Shown: positions 1-8,223, counted from the first letter of the stretch. The stretch is 10,835 bases of DNA from Candidatus Heimdallarchaeota archaeon (GCA_029882335.1 JAOUKW010000115.1:1-10835), one strand, 5' to 3'. The notes: generated from the sequence alone by a model not told the origin. Numbers and translations: made by a program.

Positions 1-2
1 AG

Positions 3-185
3 AAAAAAGATGTTACTACATGGAATACCTATCTTGATGCGTGTAATGATCATTACTCAGAACTCATGAATCGAGTAGTTCCCCCGAAACCTTTATCAAA
101 AACTGAAATGGAAGTAATTCGAGAGGATCTAAGTGATCAATTTACATCCATGATGAGAGTGGTTCGATCAGCAAAATATGTTTAA
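3..185 (+). CDS. C-terminal fragment of an unrecognised protein (5' end outside window)
   Basis: An open frame enters from the left edge and runs for 60 codons to a TAA at 183-185. Its last residues are ...MMRVVRSAKYV. The fragment is charged and probably helical, with a PPKP turn in the middle and one cysteine. It has no membrane segment and no motif I recognise. Codon choice (AT-rich, CGA for Arg) matches the downstream genes, which supports real coding. It is on the same strand as the protease pair, but 80 bp and a TATA-like box separate them, so co-transcription is uncertain. The function cannot be assigned from this much sequence. Confidence 0.6.
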   Translation, partial: KKDVTTWNTYLDACNDHYSELMNRVVPPKPLSKTEMEVIREDLSDQFTSMMRVVRSAKYV

Positions 186-232
186 AATATTAAAAGCTTA
201 TCTTAACAAATTTCTATTGAATTTAACTAAAT

Positions 233-242
233 CTTTTATTTA
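233..242 (+). promoter_or_regulatory. Putative archaeal TATA box of the first protease gene
   Basis: A CTTTTATTTA stretch is centred about 28 nt upstream of the GTG at 266. That is the spacing expected if the transcript starts at or next to the start codon (leaderless). No purine-rich Shine-Dalgarno sequence is visible just before the GTG. The background is very AT-rich, so this rests mainly on spacing. Confidence 0.4.
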
Positions 243-265
243 GCAGGAATTAGTCTATCAATATA

Positions 266-3265
266 GTGAAAAAACCAATAATTATTTTACTAATCCTCTT
301 GGTAAATATTCCAAGTAATTCAATTATCCCTCATAGGTCTGTGAATGAAGAATCTATAAATTTGCAATACCATTTATCAAATGATCCTATTGATGAATAT
401 ATCTTATTTTTTCAAACATTAGATCAATACGATGAATTTGTAATGAATAATCCCACAATTCGAACTTATCCAAGCTTACTTGCTGTAAGAATTGAAGTTG
501 CATCATCGTTGTATAATGAATGGAGTACTTATGGAACTTTATTTCCTTCATCTATATTTAATCAAATGAAAATAAATGATTTTTCTCCAGACAATTATCA
601 ATATAATGGTAATTTAGATGCTGATATTACCGGAGTGAAATCAATGTGGACGAATAATTATAATGGTACCGGAATAAATGTTGCAGTAATGGACAATGGT
701 ATTAACTTCAATCATGAAGCATTAGCATCTCGCTTGCACAGTGTTCAACAATTTAACACAGCTGGTGGAGAGAGTTATCCAATTTGTAAAACTCATGGTA
801 CACCTGTTGGAGGTACAATTGCATCGACTGATGAAGGAAGGAATATTGATAATTATCCCGGTCCAGGTAATGCTTTTGGATCTAAACTCGTATCAATTGA
901 ATTTGGTTGTGCTGGTACTAATCAAGAGTTAATTGGCGGTGATATTCTTGCTGCTTTTGATTGGTTATTAGCAAATAATGAGACAATTCAGGTGATCAAT
1001 ACTTCTTGGGGTGGTGCTGGTCCTGTGGGATACTGGGACCCGATTGTTAAACGATTTGCAGATGAGAATATCATTCTTGTTGGTTCTGCTGGTAATAGTG
1101 GGTATGGTATGGAATATACAATCGGTAGTGTAGGACCTGGTAATTCCATTCATGCTATATCTGTAGGAGCAACGAATTATGGAATGCAAAAAGCCGCATT
1201 TTCTTCTATCGGACCATCTTTCGACAGTAATGGTGTTTTAATTTATAAACCCGATGTCATGGCACCTGGTGACAATGTTTGGACGACATTGAATGATGGT
1301 ACATATGGTCGGATTTCAGGGACTAGTTTTTCATCCCCATTTACTGCAGGTGCAGTAGCTACACTATTATCCGCGTTGAATCAAAATGGAATCGCTTGGA
1401 ATACTGGATTAATTAAAGCAGCTTTACTTCGAGGTGCATATCCTATTTTTGGATCTATTTTGGAAGTTGGACAAGGTATTGTCAATATTTCTGAGTCATG
1501 GAATTTGATTAATAATTTAGAAATTGATGAGAATGGTATACCTCTAATGGTAGAATTGGTTCCAACTTCAGAACTCCATCGATATTTTGATAGAATTGCA
1601 TCTGATGTAATTACTACCATACCACTTACCTTGGTTTCATCTCGTCCAGATCTAGTTTCATTTCAAATCAACGGAAATTTGAGCAATATAATGACAGTCC
1701 CATTATTAACCAATGATTATTCACAGGCAGTTTCTTTACAAATAGATACTTTTGGAATGTCTCCAGGGATATATACTGGACAATTGAATGCATCTATTGG
1801 AAATGATATCGTATTAGCAAATTTTACAATCGATGTATTTCAAGCTAAATCCAAAGTATTGCTAGATCGATTTCATACAAACTCAGACGATGTTGGTGGT
1901 GTTTTATATTCCGGATCTATCACTGGAGATATGATTGAAGTTGCAAATAATTTAGATATTTGGGTCACTGAATATAATGATAAACTCAATGCTTCTATTC
2001 TGTCACAATATGATGTATTATGGATGGTAGATCCTGTTTCAGATGAATTGGCTGGGTTTCAAGATGAATTCTATACTTATTCCTATGAAACAATAACACC
2101 AGACGAGATAAGTGCAATTCATTCATTCGTCTCTACTGGTGGTTCATTGATGGTGAATTTTAATGGATTTTTGAGAGATAGCACTTCTACGTATGGGACA
2201 AATACTACTCTTATAAATGAATTACTGGCACCATTTGGTATTGGTAGCATGTCAACTCCAATTGCTCCATTTATGCATGATACACAACTATTAAACATAT
2301 CTTCGTTAATCGGTAGTACTGCTTCATTAACCCATTATGGTAATTATTTATCTCTATCAGAAAATGCAAGTCCAGTAGCGATATCTGATGATGGTGTTAC
2401 TATGGCAATCCATCAACAGGGAATGAGTGGTCGAGTTATGGTTTCAAGTTCATATATTTGGATGCTTCAACAGGTATTCAATGATGCATCAAATCCTAAT
2501 GATGATTTTGAATTTATTTCAAACCTATGGAGATGGATGACACCTGATAAAAGTATTGATGTTCAGTCAATTAGTTATAATTCAACTCATATAGATGGTT
2601 TAGTAAAGATAAAGAATGGATCTGTGAATGAAATGGAAATGAATCTTTTAGCAAATCAGTTCCATCAATCAAATAGACTTGATTTATCTGACCAAGGAGA
2701 TGGTAATATATCATTTATTCAGCAACTTAATCATGATGGTCGGTATGAATTGGTTGGTACATTTGGCTCGGAGTATGTACGAATTGAAAAAACAATAGAT
2801 ACTCATCCTCCAGATATTTCTATTTCAACACAAAACCCAAATAATACTTTATTTGATGGGCGCACTACGATATTACTAACCTTTAATGTTCATGATACAA
2901 TCAGTGGTCTTTCAGAAGAAAATTTCATTGTTTCTTTGGATGGGTCTTCTAATAATATTCCTTTTCATTATAATTTAGAAAGAGCAGAACTTTCTATAAT
3001 CCTACAACCAAATTTATTTGACCAAGTTGATCCGTATGAATATGTATTAACAATCATCGTTTCAGATGATGTCAATAATATTGGCGAAATAAATTATATT
3101 TTCAGGGTACAATATTTATTAGGAGATGATGAAACAAGTTTACCAGACCCATTTGAAGAACCTTCAACTTCGGAAGATGATGCATTCTATGGAATTAGTT
3201 ATTATTTTGCTCTTGCAACAATTGTAGTGTTGTATAAAAGAAAAGGAAAGTATAAAACAGAATAA
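266..3265 (+). CDS. Membrane-anchored subtilisin-family (S8) serine protease with site-1-protease-like architecture, paralogue 1
   Basis: This predicted exported endopeptidase of 999 aa starts with GTG. Residues 1-21 form a signal peptide (KK followed by an Ile/Leu-rich core). Residues about 25-105 look like a propeptide. The S8 catalytic domain spans about 118-415, with Asp143 (VMDNG), His177 (THGTP), oxyanion Asn277 (SAGNSG) and Ser354 (GTSFSSP) all present, so it should be active. A beta-rich linker follows. Residues about 529-760 form an alpha/beta domain resembling the class-I-glutamine-amidotransferase-like region of eukaryotic S1P (starts VLLDRFHTN; later LWMVD and FVSTGGSLMV). Residues about 846-950 are Ig/cadherin-like, then an acidic, Pro-rich stalk. 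A membrane helix lies at about 974-990, with a basic tail KRKGKYKTE facing the cytosol. There are at least fourteen N-X-S/T sequons. The only two cysteines are C174 and C215. A paralogue follows on the same strand, about 56 bp downstream. Substrates are unknown. Confidence 0.9.
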   Translation: MKKPIIILLILLVNIPSNSIIPHRSVNEESINLQYHLSNDPIDEYILFFQTLDQYDEFVMNNPTIRTYPSLLAVRIEVASSLYNEWSTYGTLFPSSIFNQMKINDFSPDNYQYNGNLDADITGVKSMWTNNYNGTGINVAVMDNGINFNHEALASRLHSVQQFNTAGGESYPICKTHGTPVGGTIASTDEGRNIDNYPGPGNAFGSKLVSIEFGCAGTNQELIGGDILAAFDWLLANNETIQVINTSWGGAGPVGYWDPIVKRFADENIILVGSAGNSGYGMEYTIGSVGPGNSIHAISVGATNYGMQKAAFSSIGPSFDSNGVLIYKPDVMAPGDNVWTTLNDGTYGRISGTSFSSPFTAGAVATLLSALNQNGIAWNTGLIKAALLRGAYPIFGSILEVGQGIVNISESWNLINNLEIDENGIPLMVELVPTSELHRYFDRIASDVITTIPLTLVSSRPDLVSFQINGNLSNIMTVPLLTNDYSQAVSLQIDTFGMSPGIYTGQLNASIGNDIVLANFTIDVFQAKSKVLLDRFHTNSDDVGGVLYSGSITGDMIEVANNLDIWVTEYNDKLNASILSQYDVLWMVDPVSDELAGFQDEFYTYSYETITPDEISAIHSFVSTGGSLMVNFNGFLRDSTSTYGTNTTLINELLAPFGIGSMSTPIAPFMHDTQLLNISSLIGSTASLTHYGNYLSLSENASPVAISDDGVTMAIHQQGMSGRVMVSSSYIWMLQQVFNDASNPNDDFEFISNLWRWMTPDKSIDVQSISYNSTHIDGLVKIKNGSVNEMEMNLLANQFHQSNRLDLSDQGDGNISFIQQLNHDGRYELVGTFGSEYVRIEKTIDTHPPDISISTQNPNNTLFDGRTTILLTFNVHDTISGLSEENFIVSLDGSSNNIPFHYNLERAELSIILQPNLFDQVDPYEYVLTIIVSDDVNNIGEINYIFRVQYLLGDDETSLPDPFEEPSTSEDDAFYGISYYFALATIVVLYKRKGKYKTE

Positions 3266-3286
3266 TTGTATATGAGTTTTACTAAA

Positions 3287-3296
3287 GTTTTAAAGT
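3287..3296 (+). promoter_or_regulatory. Putative TATA box of the second protease gene
   Basis: GTTTTAAAG and flanking bases lie about 30 nt upstream of the GTG at 3322, inside the 56-bp gap between the two protease genes. This placement would give a leaderless transcript starting close to the GTG rather than the TTG at 3316. Read-through from the upstream paralogue is equally possible. Confidence 0.35.
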
Positions 3297-3321
3297 AAAG
3301 TAAATTAAAATCAACTTGTAC

Positions 3322-6276
3322 GTGAAGATCAACAAGTTTTATTCTATTTTTATAATTTCAATATTATTATTTCAATTTAATTTAATAAATCCAATTAAAG
3401 ATTATCCAATTGATAATGGGGAATTACCTACACATCTTGATTTTTCAAATTCCAAGATGCAAAAAGGAATAATTTTTACGACAGAATTGCCCGATTTAAA
3501 GAATTACGTTATAATATATCAATTTAAATCCATAGAAGGATATTTAATAGAATATTCAGTTAATAATCCTAATGATTATTCTCAACTACTAAAAAGTGGT
3601 AGGGATATAACACATTCTGCATTCTCTCTTAATGATGAAAAAGAAATTACTGATTATAATACCAATACTGTGGACTCTGAAGTTATGGAAGTAAATGAAG
3701 TTTGGAATCATGGATTTAATGGTTCTGGATTGATTATTGCAGTATTGGATTCTGGTGTTAATTTTAATCATCCCGCGCTATTAAATAAAAAAGCAGGTGA
3801 GATTTCATTTCGAACAAGAGAATTTGGTTATACAAGTGATGAGGGACCTGAAGATAATTTTGGTCATGGAACTGCAGTTGCATCTTTAATCTCAGGCTAT
3901 GATCCTTCTTCTTCTTTTTACGGTATGGCATATGGATCAAAAATAGTAAATGTCAAAGTCGGTGTATCATCTCAGATTAGTGTAACTGCTGCTGCGGTAA
4001 TTGCTGCATTAGATTGGGTAATAAGTAATGATAGTATAGATGTTGTAAATTTATCCTTAGGTGAACCAGAAGAAGGTTCAACAACTGATATCCTAGAACG
4101 ATTGGTTTTGGAAGGTACAAATCGTGGTAAGATAATGGTGGTTGCTGCTGGAAATGAGGGGAGTGCTGGTAATAATCCCTTTACCATTAGCTCCCCCGGT
4201 TCGTCTCCTGCTGGAATAACGGTTGGTGCAATAAATTATCAATATTTCCTAGCAGGTTTTTCCTCAGAAGGACCAACATATGGATGGGAAGCAAAACCTG
4301 ATATTGTCGCTCCAGGAGTTCAGGTTCAAACTGCCAATATTTTAGGTGGATATCGTGGTGAAAGTGGTACAAGTTTTGCCACTCCCTTAGTTGCAGGGAT
4401 CTCAGCCTTGGGAAAACAGATTATATTAAATCAAGGTAATACTTTCTCTCCTGGTACCATTAAAGCAGCAATTTCAGGAAGTGGTACAGATCTGGGTATG
4501 CATTGGAGTCAACAAGGCAATGGACTGGTTAATGCTTCAAAGATGATGAGTAATTTATTGACATATCCTTCTTTATCATTTGCTTTTCCCCGATCTCTAC
4601 CATATTGGTATTACGATGAAGTACCATTAAAGGAAAATATAAAACAACCAATAACATTAACAAGCTCTAGTTTGGGTGAATGGGAAATATCATCAACTTT
4701 TGGTAATATTAGTAATCATGTAACTCTTCAACAAGGAGAAAATCCATCCTATTCTTCGGTATATTATTTGGAATTTCAAACTGATAGTTCTGATAATATG
4801 GGGTTGTATACCGGTAATATAACACTTTTATCGCCTGATAATCATTCAATCAATATTACTCTTACAATAAGGGTGATTGAGGAGGCAAAACAAAGAATGA
4901 TAATTTCACTTCTCCATACAATTTGGGATACAATACATGATTCACCCTACAATAGACCTCTTGAGAGAGTAATTGGTTGGGATATGTTTGATTATGTTCA
5001 ACTATTGAGGGAGAATGGAATTTGGGTTGAGGAATTAACTTCTGGTGAATTAACAACGACTGAATTAATTAACTATGATATTTTAATGATTCCAAGTGCC
5101 TTTCCAAATTACTATCCTGATTTTTATGATCATGAAATACCAAGAACCACCGAATTAAGCTACTCTGAGTTAAAGGCTGTTGATTGGTTTATTGATAATG
5201 GAGGTAAATTAATTGCTGATTTTGGTGGTGTATCTGGCTATGATTCTACCTACTCCTCAAGATACTATTATGAGGATTCTATTTTATCATTATTAAGTTT
5301 ACTTGGAATTGGTGTGTCCGAATTTGACTATTACAGTACTGAATCCACTGTGACAATGAATAATAATTTATTTGAAGGTATGACGATTACAACAGGAAAA
5401 TCAATTCTACAAGGTGGTATCCCTGTAGATGATCCCATTCAAACAAACGCTGTGGGTGTTTTAGGTCCAAATCAATTAAAAGCATTCATCAATACTGCAA
5501 GAAATTGGAGGGATTATAATGCTATGCGAACAACTGATATTTCATTTATTCAGGCTTTAACTAACTGGATTTCTAACGGGACTGGTATCTTATCATTTGA
5601 TTATGAGGTCGATTCAGATACTACTCTCTATTTTGAAGTTCCAGAGGGGGTTACTAGGAATTTTGAAATATCCATTAAAGAAGGTTCCAATGAAATATAT
5701 GGATTTAGTATTAATAAGGTATTTAACGTGTATGAGGTTGTAATTCCTGGTAAAATATACGGTGAAATTACTGTTGATGTAATGTTTGGTCAAGAACATA
5801 TCTTTTTTACAAAATATCTGGATAATGATCCTCCCGAAATTGAAGTGATAGAAGAACCATCTTGGGCTGATACTTATTTTAACTGGACTATAAAAATAAA
5901 AGATGATAGAACAATAATTCCTAGTAATATAAATCTCATGTTTGATGGATCAAATGATTTTGATGTAATTAATTTAAGGTATAGCTCGAATACAATCTAT
6001 TTAGTAATCGATCCTGAACAGGTCAAAAATCAACAAATTGAAGAAGATATACATGAGTTATTTATTGAAATTATTGATATGAATGGAAATTATGCAAATT
6101 ATACTCTCCAGATAGATGTATCTCTGGATCAAATAATGAACAGAGATCTTCTAAAAATCACATTAATTGTTAGTTCTATTGTTCTAATTTGTTTAATCCT
6201 GTATTTGAAAAGGCAGACGATACAAAATTATCTACACCGATTAATTAAGGTGATAAAAAGTAAAAAATCAAGCTAA
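3322..6276 (+). CDS. Membrane-anchored subtilisin-family (S8) serine protease with site-1-protease-like architecture, paralogue 2
   Basis: I start this 984-aa protein at GTG 3322, which gives a clean signal peptide (VKINKFYS then an Ile/Leu/Phe core to about 24). A TTG at 3316 would add only two residues. After a propeptide (about 25-115) comes the S8 domain (about 118-410) with Asp143 (VLDSG), His182 (GHGTAVA), Asn278 (AAGNEG) and Ser351 (GTSFATP), a complete catalytic set. Residues about 525-755 form the alpha/beta, amidotransferase-like domain. Its pattern (DMFDYVQLLRENGIWVEEL, then YDILMIP, then WFIDNGGKLIADFGG) follows eukaryotic S1P closely. Residues about 835-935 are Ig-like (NDPPEIEV ... 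IDMNGNYANYTL). A membrane helix lies at about 945-963, followed by a 21-residue basic cytosolic tail. The only cysteine is in the membrane helix, unlike paralogue 1. It probably acts on envelope or secreted proteins; its targets are not known. Confidence 0.9.
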   Translation: MKINKFYSIFIISILLFQFNLINPIKDYPIDNGELPTHLDFSNSKMQKGIIFTTELPDLKNYVIIYQFKSIEGYLIEYSVNNPNDYSQLLKSGRDITHSAFSLNDEKEITDYNTNTVDSEVMEVNEVWNHGFNGSGLIIAVLDSGVNFNHPALLNKKAGEISFRTREFGYTSDEGPEDNFGHGTAVASLISGYDPSSSFYGMAYGSKIVNVKVGVSSQISVTAAAVIAALDWVISNDSIDVVNLSLGEPEEGSTTDILERLVLEGTNRGKIMVVAAGNEGSAGNNPFTISSPGSSPAGITVGAINYQYFLAGFSSEGPTYGWEAKPDIVAPGVQVQTANILGGYRGESGTSFATPLVAGISALGKQIILNQGNTFSPGTIKAAISGSGTDLGMHWSQQGNGLVNASKMMSNLLTYPSLSFAFPRSLPYWYYDEVPLKENIKQPITLTSSSLGEWEISSTFGNISNHVTLQQGENPSYSSVYYLEFQTDSSDNMGLYTGNITLLSPDNHSINITLTIRVIEEAKQRMIISLLHTIWDTIHDSPYNRPLERVIGWDMFDYVQLLRENGIWVEELTSGELTTTELINYDILMIPSAFPNYYPDFYDHEIPRTTELSYSELKAVDWFIDNGGKLIADFGGVSGYDSTYSSRYYYEDSILSLLSLLGIGVSEFDYYSTESTVTMNNNLFEGMTITTGKSILQGGIPVDDPIQTNAVGVLGPNQLKAFINTARNWRDYNAMRTTDISFIQALTNWISNGTGILSFDYEVDSDTTLYFEVPEGVTRNFEISIKEGSNEIYGFSINKVFNVYEVVIPGKIYGEITVDVMFGQEHIFFTKYLDNDPPEIEVIEEPSWADTYFNWTIKIKDDRTIIPSNINLMFDGSNDFDVINLRYSSNTIYLVIDPEQVKNQQIEEDIHELFIEIIDMNGNYANYTLQIDVSLDQIMNRDLLKITLIVSSIVLICLILYLKRQTIQNYLHRLIKVIKSKKSS

Positions 6277-6292
6277 TATTGGATCAATATTA
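6274..6292. terminator. Dyad between convergent genes, containing both stop codons
   Basis: TAATATTG and CAATATTA form a perfect 8-bp stem around a GAT loop. The left arm opens with the TAA stop of the second protease (6274-6276). The right arm closes with TTA, which is the TAA stop of the VOC gene on the other strand (6290-6292). It could act as a two-way termination or transcript-end hairpin, but the stem is AT-rich and weak. The structure is seen directly; the role is inferred. Confidence 0.4.
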
Positions 6293-6688
6293 TAATTCTA
6301 GTCCACTACGATAAGGGGTATTTAGTTCTATGATATTCCCGTCTGGGTCTCTGAAATGAGCAGTTTTTAAATACCATTCCTCCTGTATTGTAGGTTTATT
6401 TAGAAAAAATATTCCTTTATTTTTTAAATCAATATAAGTTTTATCTATATCGCTCACTCTAATCACAATAATAGTTTTTTCCTGAAATTCAGCTAGTTGT
6501 CTATCCTTAATCTGCAAAATCTTATCCATTAATTTTCTTTGATAAATTGCTAATAATGAGTTACTCAACTCAAATTCTGCATATATATTCGGAACAAGTA
6601 GGTGTTTTGTTAATCCTACTTTATTAAGGTAAAAATCTAACATTTCATCAAATTTATCTGTTAATAAACGAATCGAATTGATTTCCAC
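6290..6688 (-). CDS. VOC-superfamily (glyoxalase/bleomycin-resistance fold) small protein
   Basis: The 132-aa protein starts with GTG at 6688 (VEINSIRLLTDKFDEMLDFY). Two beta-alpha-beta-beta-beta modules are visible: residues 1-50 (DEMLDFYLNKVGL typical of module one) and about 72-124 (IRVSDIDKTYIDLKNKG, then AHFRDPDGNIIELN, the classic closing strand). The length is normal for a single-chain VOC protein, which usually dimerises. Of the usual metal ligands, the C-terminal Glu121 is present. The N-terminal His is Arg7 and the His that normally opens module two is missing, so metal-dependent glyoxalase chemistry is doubtful. It could be a non-metal binding protein or use other ligands. It is cytosolic, with no signal or membrane segment. 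It converges on the second protease with a 13-bp gap and lies downstream of the DUF6159 gene on the same strand, with its own TATA-like box. Confidence 0.8.
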   Translation of the reverse strand: MEINSIRLLTDKFDEMLDFYLNKVGLTKHLLVPNIYAEFELSNSLLAIYQRKLMDKILQIKDRQLAEFQEKTIIVIRVSDIDKTYIDLKNKGIFFLNKPTIQEEWYLKTAHFRDPDGNIIELNTPYRSGLEL

Positions 6689-6710
6689 GATTATTTTTAT
6701 TTCAATTTAA

Positions 6711-6719
6711 CATTAAAAT
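6711..6719 (-). promoter_or_regulatory. Putative TATA box of the VOC gene
   Basis: Read on the minus strand, ATTTTAATG lies about 27 nt upstream of the GTG start at 6688. The spacing suits a leaderless archaeal transcript. The support is positional only, because the 72-bp gap is almost all A and T. Confidence 0.3.
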
Positions 6720-6732
6720 GTTATAGATAATT

Positions 6733-6752
6733 AATAGAATCTATTCAAAAAA
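6733..6752 (-). terminator. Candidate terminator of the DUF6159 gene: oligo-T with adjacent dyad
   Basis: On the minus strand a run of six T (6747-6752) begins 8 bases past the stop codon at 6761-6763, the kind of T-tract that serves as an archaeal intrinsic terminator. Just beyond it AATAGA and TCTATT form a perfect 6-bp dyad (6733-6745). The hairpin follows the T-run instead of preceding it, so the T-tract is the likelier signal. Confidence 0.35.
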
Positions 6753-6760
6753 TAATTATA

Positions 6761-8191
6761 TTAATGACGCATATGAATAGGTAAACCACGTGGTGAATTA
6801 ATGGTTTGATTAATATGAGTTTTTAGACTGTCAGGTACAATTTTTAATTCTGCAGGTCCCTCAGTTGCATAAACATACATGGTTGTTACTATAGAAGTAT
6901 ACAAAGGTCTGAGGAAAAATTTAGTTAATGACCAACCAATTGCTAAAGCTATAATTGCCATTATGATGCCAAACCAAAAAGCGGGAATAATTGTAGATGA
7001 AGCACTAATAACAAAGTATCCATAGATAAAACCAATAAATCCAAGAATTCCACCTGAAAATATATACATTGCAAAGCTGGCAAAACCGTAACCAGTATCT
7101 CCAAAAACAATATCCCATGCATGAGCATTGAATAAATCTTTGGATTCTCCCATTGCTGCAAGAGTTCCTTTATTACGAATAACTATTGCTGGAAGAGTGA
7201 AAAATGTCATCATATTGTAGATAAACAGTATTATTGATCCAAACATTGCTCCAAAAACACTTAAGAAAGCCATTAATATTGCTGCAGCAATATTATCATC
7301 AGATTTTCTAGAATCAGGATCTTTATTTCTATTACTTGCATTCTTCAATGCTCTGACAATAACAGTGACTGTTGTGGTAATCAATGCGAATCCAATAATT
7401 GCAAAAAATTTATTAAATGAAGCACTGAATCCTTGACCAACAGTCGGATCACCACCTTTAATTCTGATATATGCAATTACTGTATTTGCACCATCATAGA
7501 AATATAACACACTAAAAGAAATCCATAGATAGATAAACATAATACCGTAAGCAATTAAATGTGCATTATTTTGATTAACTGCTTGTTCTGTTGCATAAGA
7601 ATTCCATGCCCAGATTGTAAATATTTCCATAACTGCTGTAATTGAGATAATTATACTCTGTATGATTGCAATTCCAATCATTCCTGGTTCTTTGAGTACA
7701 ACTGTTGTGGCTATCGTAATCCATTCTGCAGACCTTTCAAGTCGTATTCTTACGAATCTCCAAGTATATAAGTAAATACCAAAAATTAATCCGGCTATTC
7801 CTAAAAAGATTGCACCTCCTATGAAACTACCTGGAAGTATGAGTAATCCAATTAAAGCAAAAAATCCCCCGAAAGTAATAAATATTAATCTCCAACAGGT
7901 GAATAGTATTATTCTTGCATGGTCTTGCAACAAATCAAGTGCTTTATAATTTGCAAAGATTGCCAATAAAAATATAATTGATATTCCGAGTAGTATTTGA
8001 AGAAACACTGTTGATAACTTTTCAAATATATTTGTGTTGGAGGAGATAAAACCCAAGATCCCTGCAGTTGCAATAAGGAAGGTTAATCCTACTAACATTC
8101 CTGTAATTGTTTTGTCATCTGTCTCCATAACTGGAGAAGTTGAATGCATCACGGACATTATGATTTTAGTAGAAGATGTACTTATAAACAT
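6761..8191 (-). CDS. Polytopic membrane protein, DUF6159-like, with extra N-terminal membrane helices
   Basis: This is a 476-aa protein with roughly ten hydrophobic segments (about 31-50, 61-81, 95-118, 122-145, 170-195, 208-230, 260-285, 302-335, 360-392, 400-422). The C-terminal two thirds recall DUF6159 proteins: a polar, basic lead-in (RFVRIRLERSAEW), GGDPTVGQGFSASFNKFFAI, a polar Asn/Lys/Asp loop at about 283-300, then TLPAIVIRNKGTLAAMGESKDLF, HAWDIVFGDTGYG and LYTSIVTTMYVYATEG. The first four helices are more than that family normally has. The overall ten-helix plan also recalls SLC44 choline-transporter-like proteins, but I see no decisive SLC44 motif. The ATG at 8191 is supported by a TATA-like box 28 nt upstream; Met12 or Met15 remain possible starts. 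No catalytic or transport residues can be named, and the function is unknown. It is divergent from the acyl-CoA dehydrogenase. Confidence 0.75.
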   Translation of the reverse strand: MFISTSSTKIIMSVMHSTSPVMETDDKTITGMLVGLTFLIATAGILGFISSNTNIFEKLSTVFLQILLGISIIFLLAIFANYKALDLLQDHARIILFTCWRLIFITFGGFFALIGLLILPGSFIGGAIFLGIAGLIFGIYLYTWRFVRIRLERSAEWITIATTVVLKEPGMIGIAIIQSIIISITAVMEIFTIWAWNSYATEQAVNQNNAHLIAYGIMFIYLWISFSVLYFYDGANTVIAYIRIKGGDPTVGQGFSASFNKFFAIIGFALITTTVTVIVRALKNASNRNKDPDSRKSDDNIAAAILMAFLSVFGAMFGSIILFIYNMMTFFTLPAIVIRNKGTLAAMGESKDLFNAHAWDIVFGDTGYGFASFAMYIFSGGILGFIGFIYGYFVISASSTIIPAFWFGIIMAIIALAIGWSLTKFFLRPLYTSIVTTMYVYATEGPAELKIVPDSLKTHINQTINSPRGLPIHMRH

Positions 8192-8212
8192 TTGTAAATT
8201 CGAATGTAAGGC

Positions 8213-8222
8213 GTTATAATAT
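8213..8222 (-). promoter_or_regulatory. Putative TATA box of the DUF6159-like gene
   Basis: On the minus strand, ATATTATAAC is centred about 27 nt upstream of the ATG at 8191, ideal for leaderless initiation. It supports that start over the later in-frame Met codons. Confidence 0.45.
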
Positions 8223-8223
8223 C

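Noticed and set aside
968..1620. Minus-strand open frames inside the first protease gene (968-1189 and 1381-1620)
   Set aside because: They lie wholly within the conserved subtilisin catalytic region and the linker after it, and show no domain or promoter of their own.
3972..4372. Minus-strand open frames inside the second protease gene
   Set aside because: They are antisense to the S8 catalytic core; no start context or family resemblance.
8034..8219. Plus-strand open frame of 61 codons across the start of the DUF6159-like gene
   Set aside because: It is antisense to a well-supported coding region and its promoter, has no recognisable domain, and its composition is that expected of a shadow frame.
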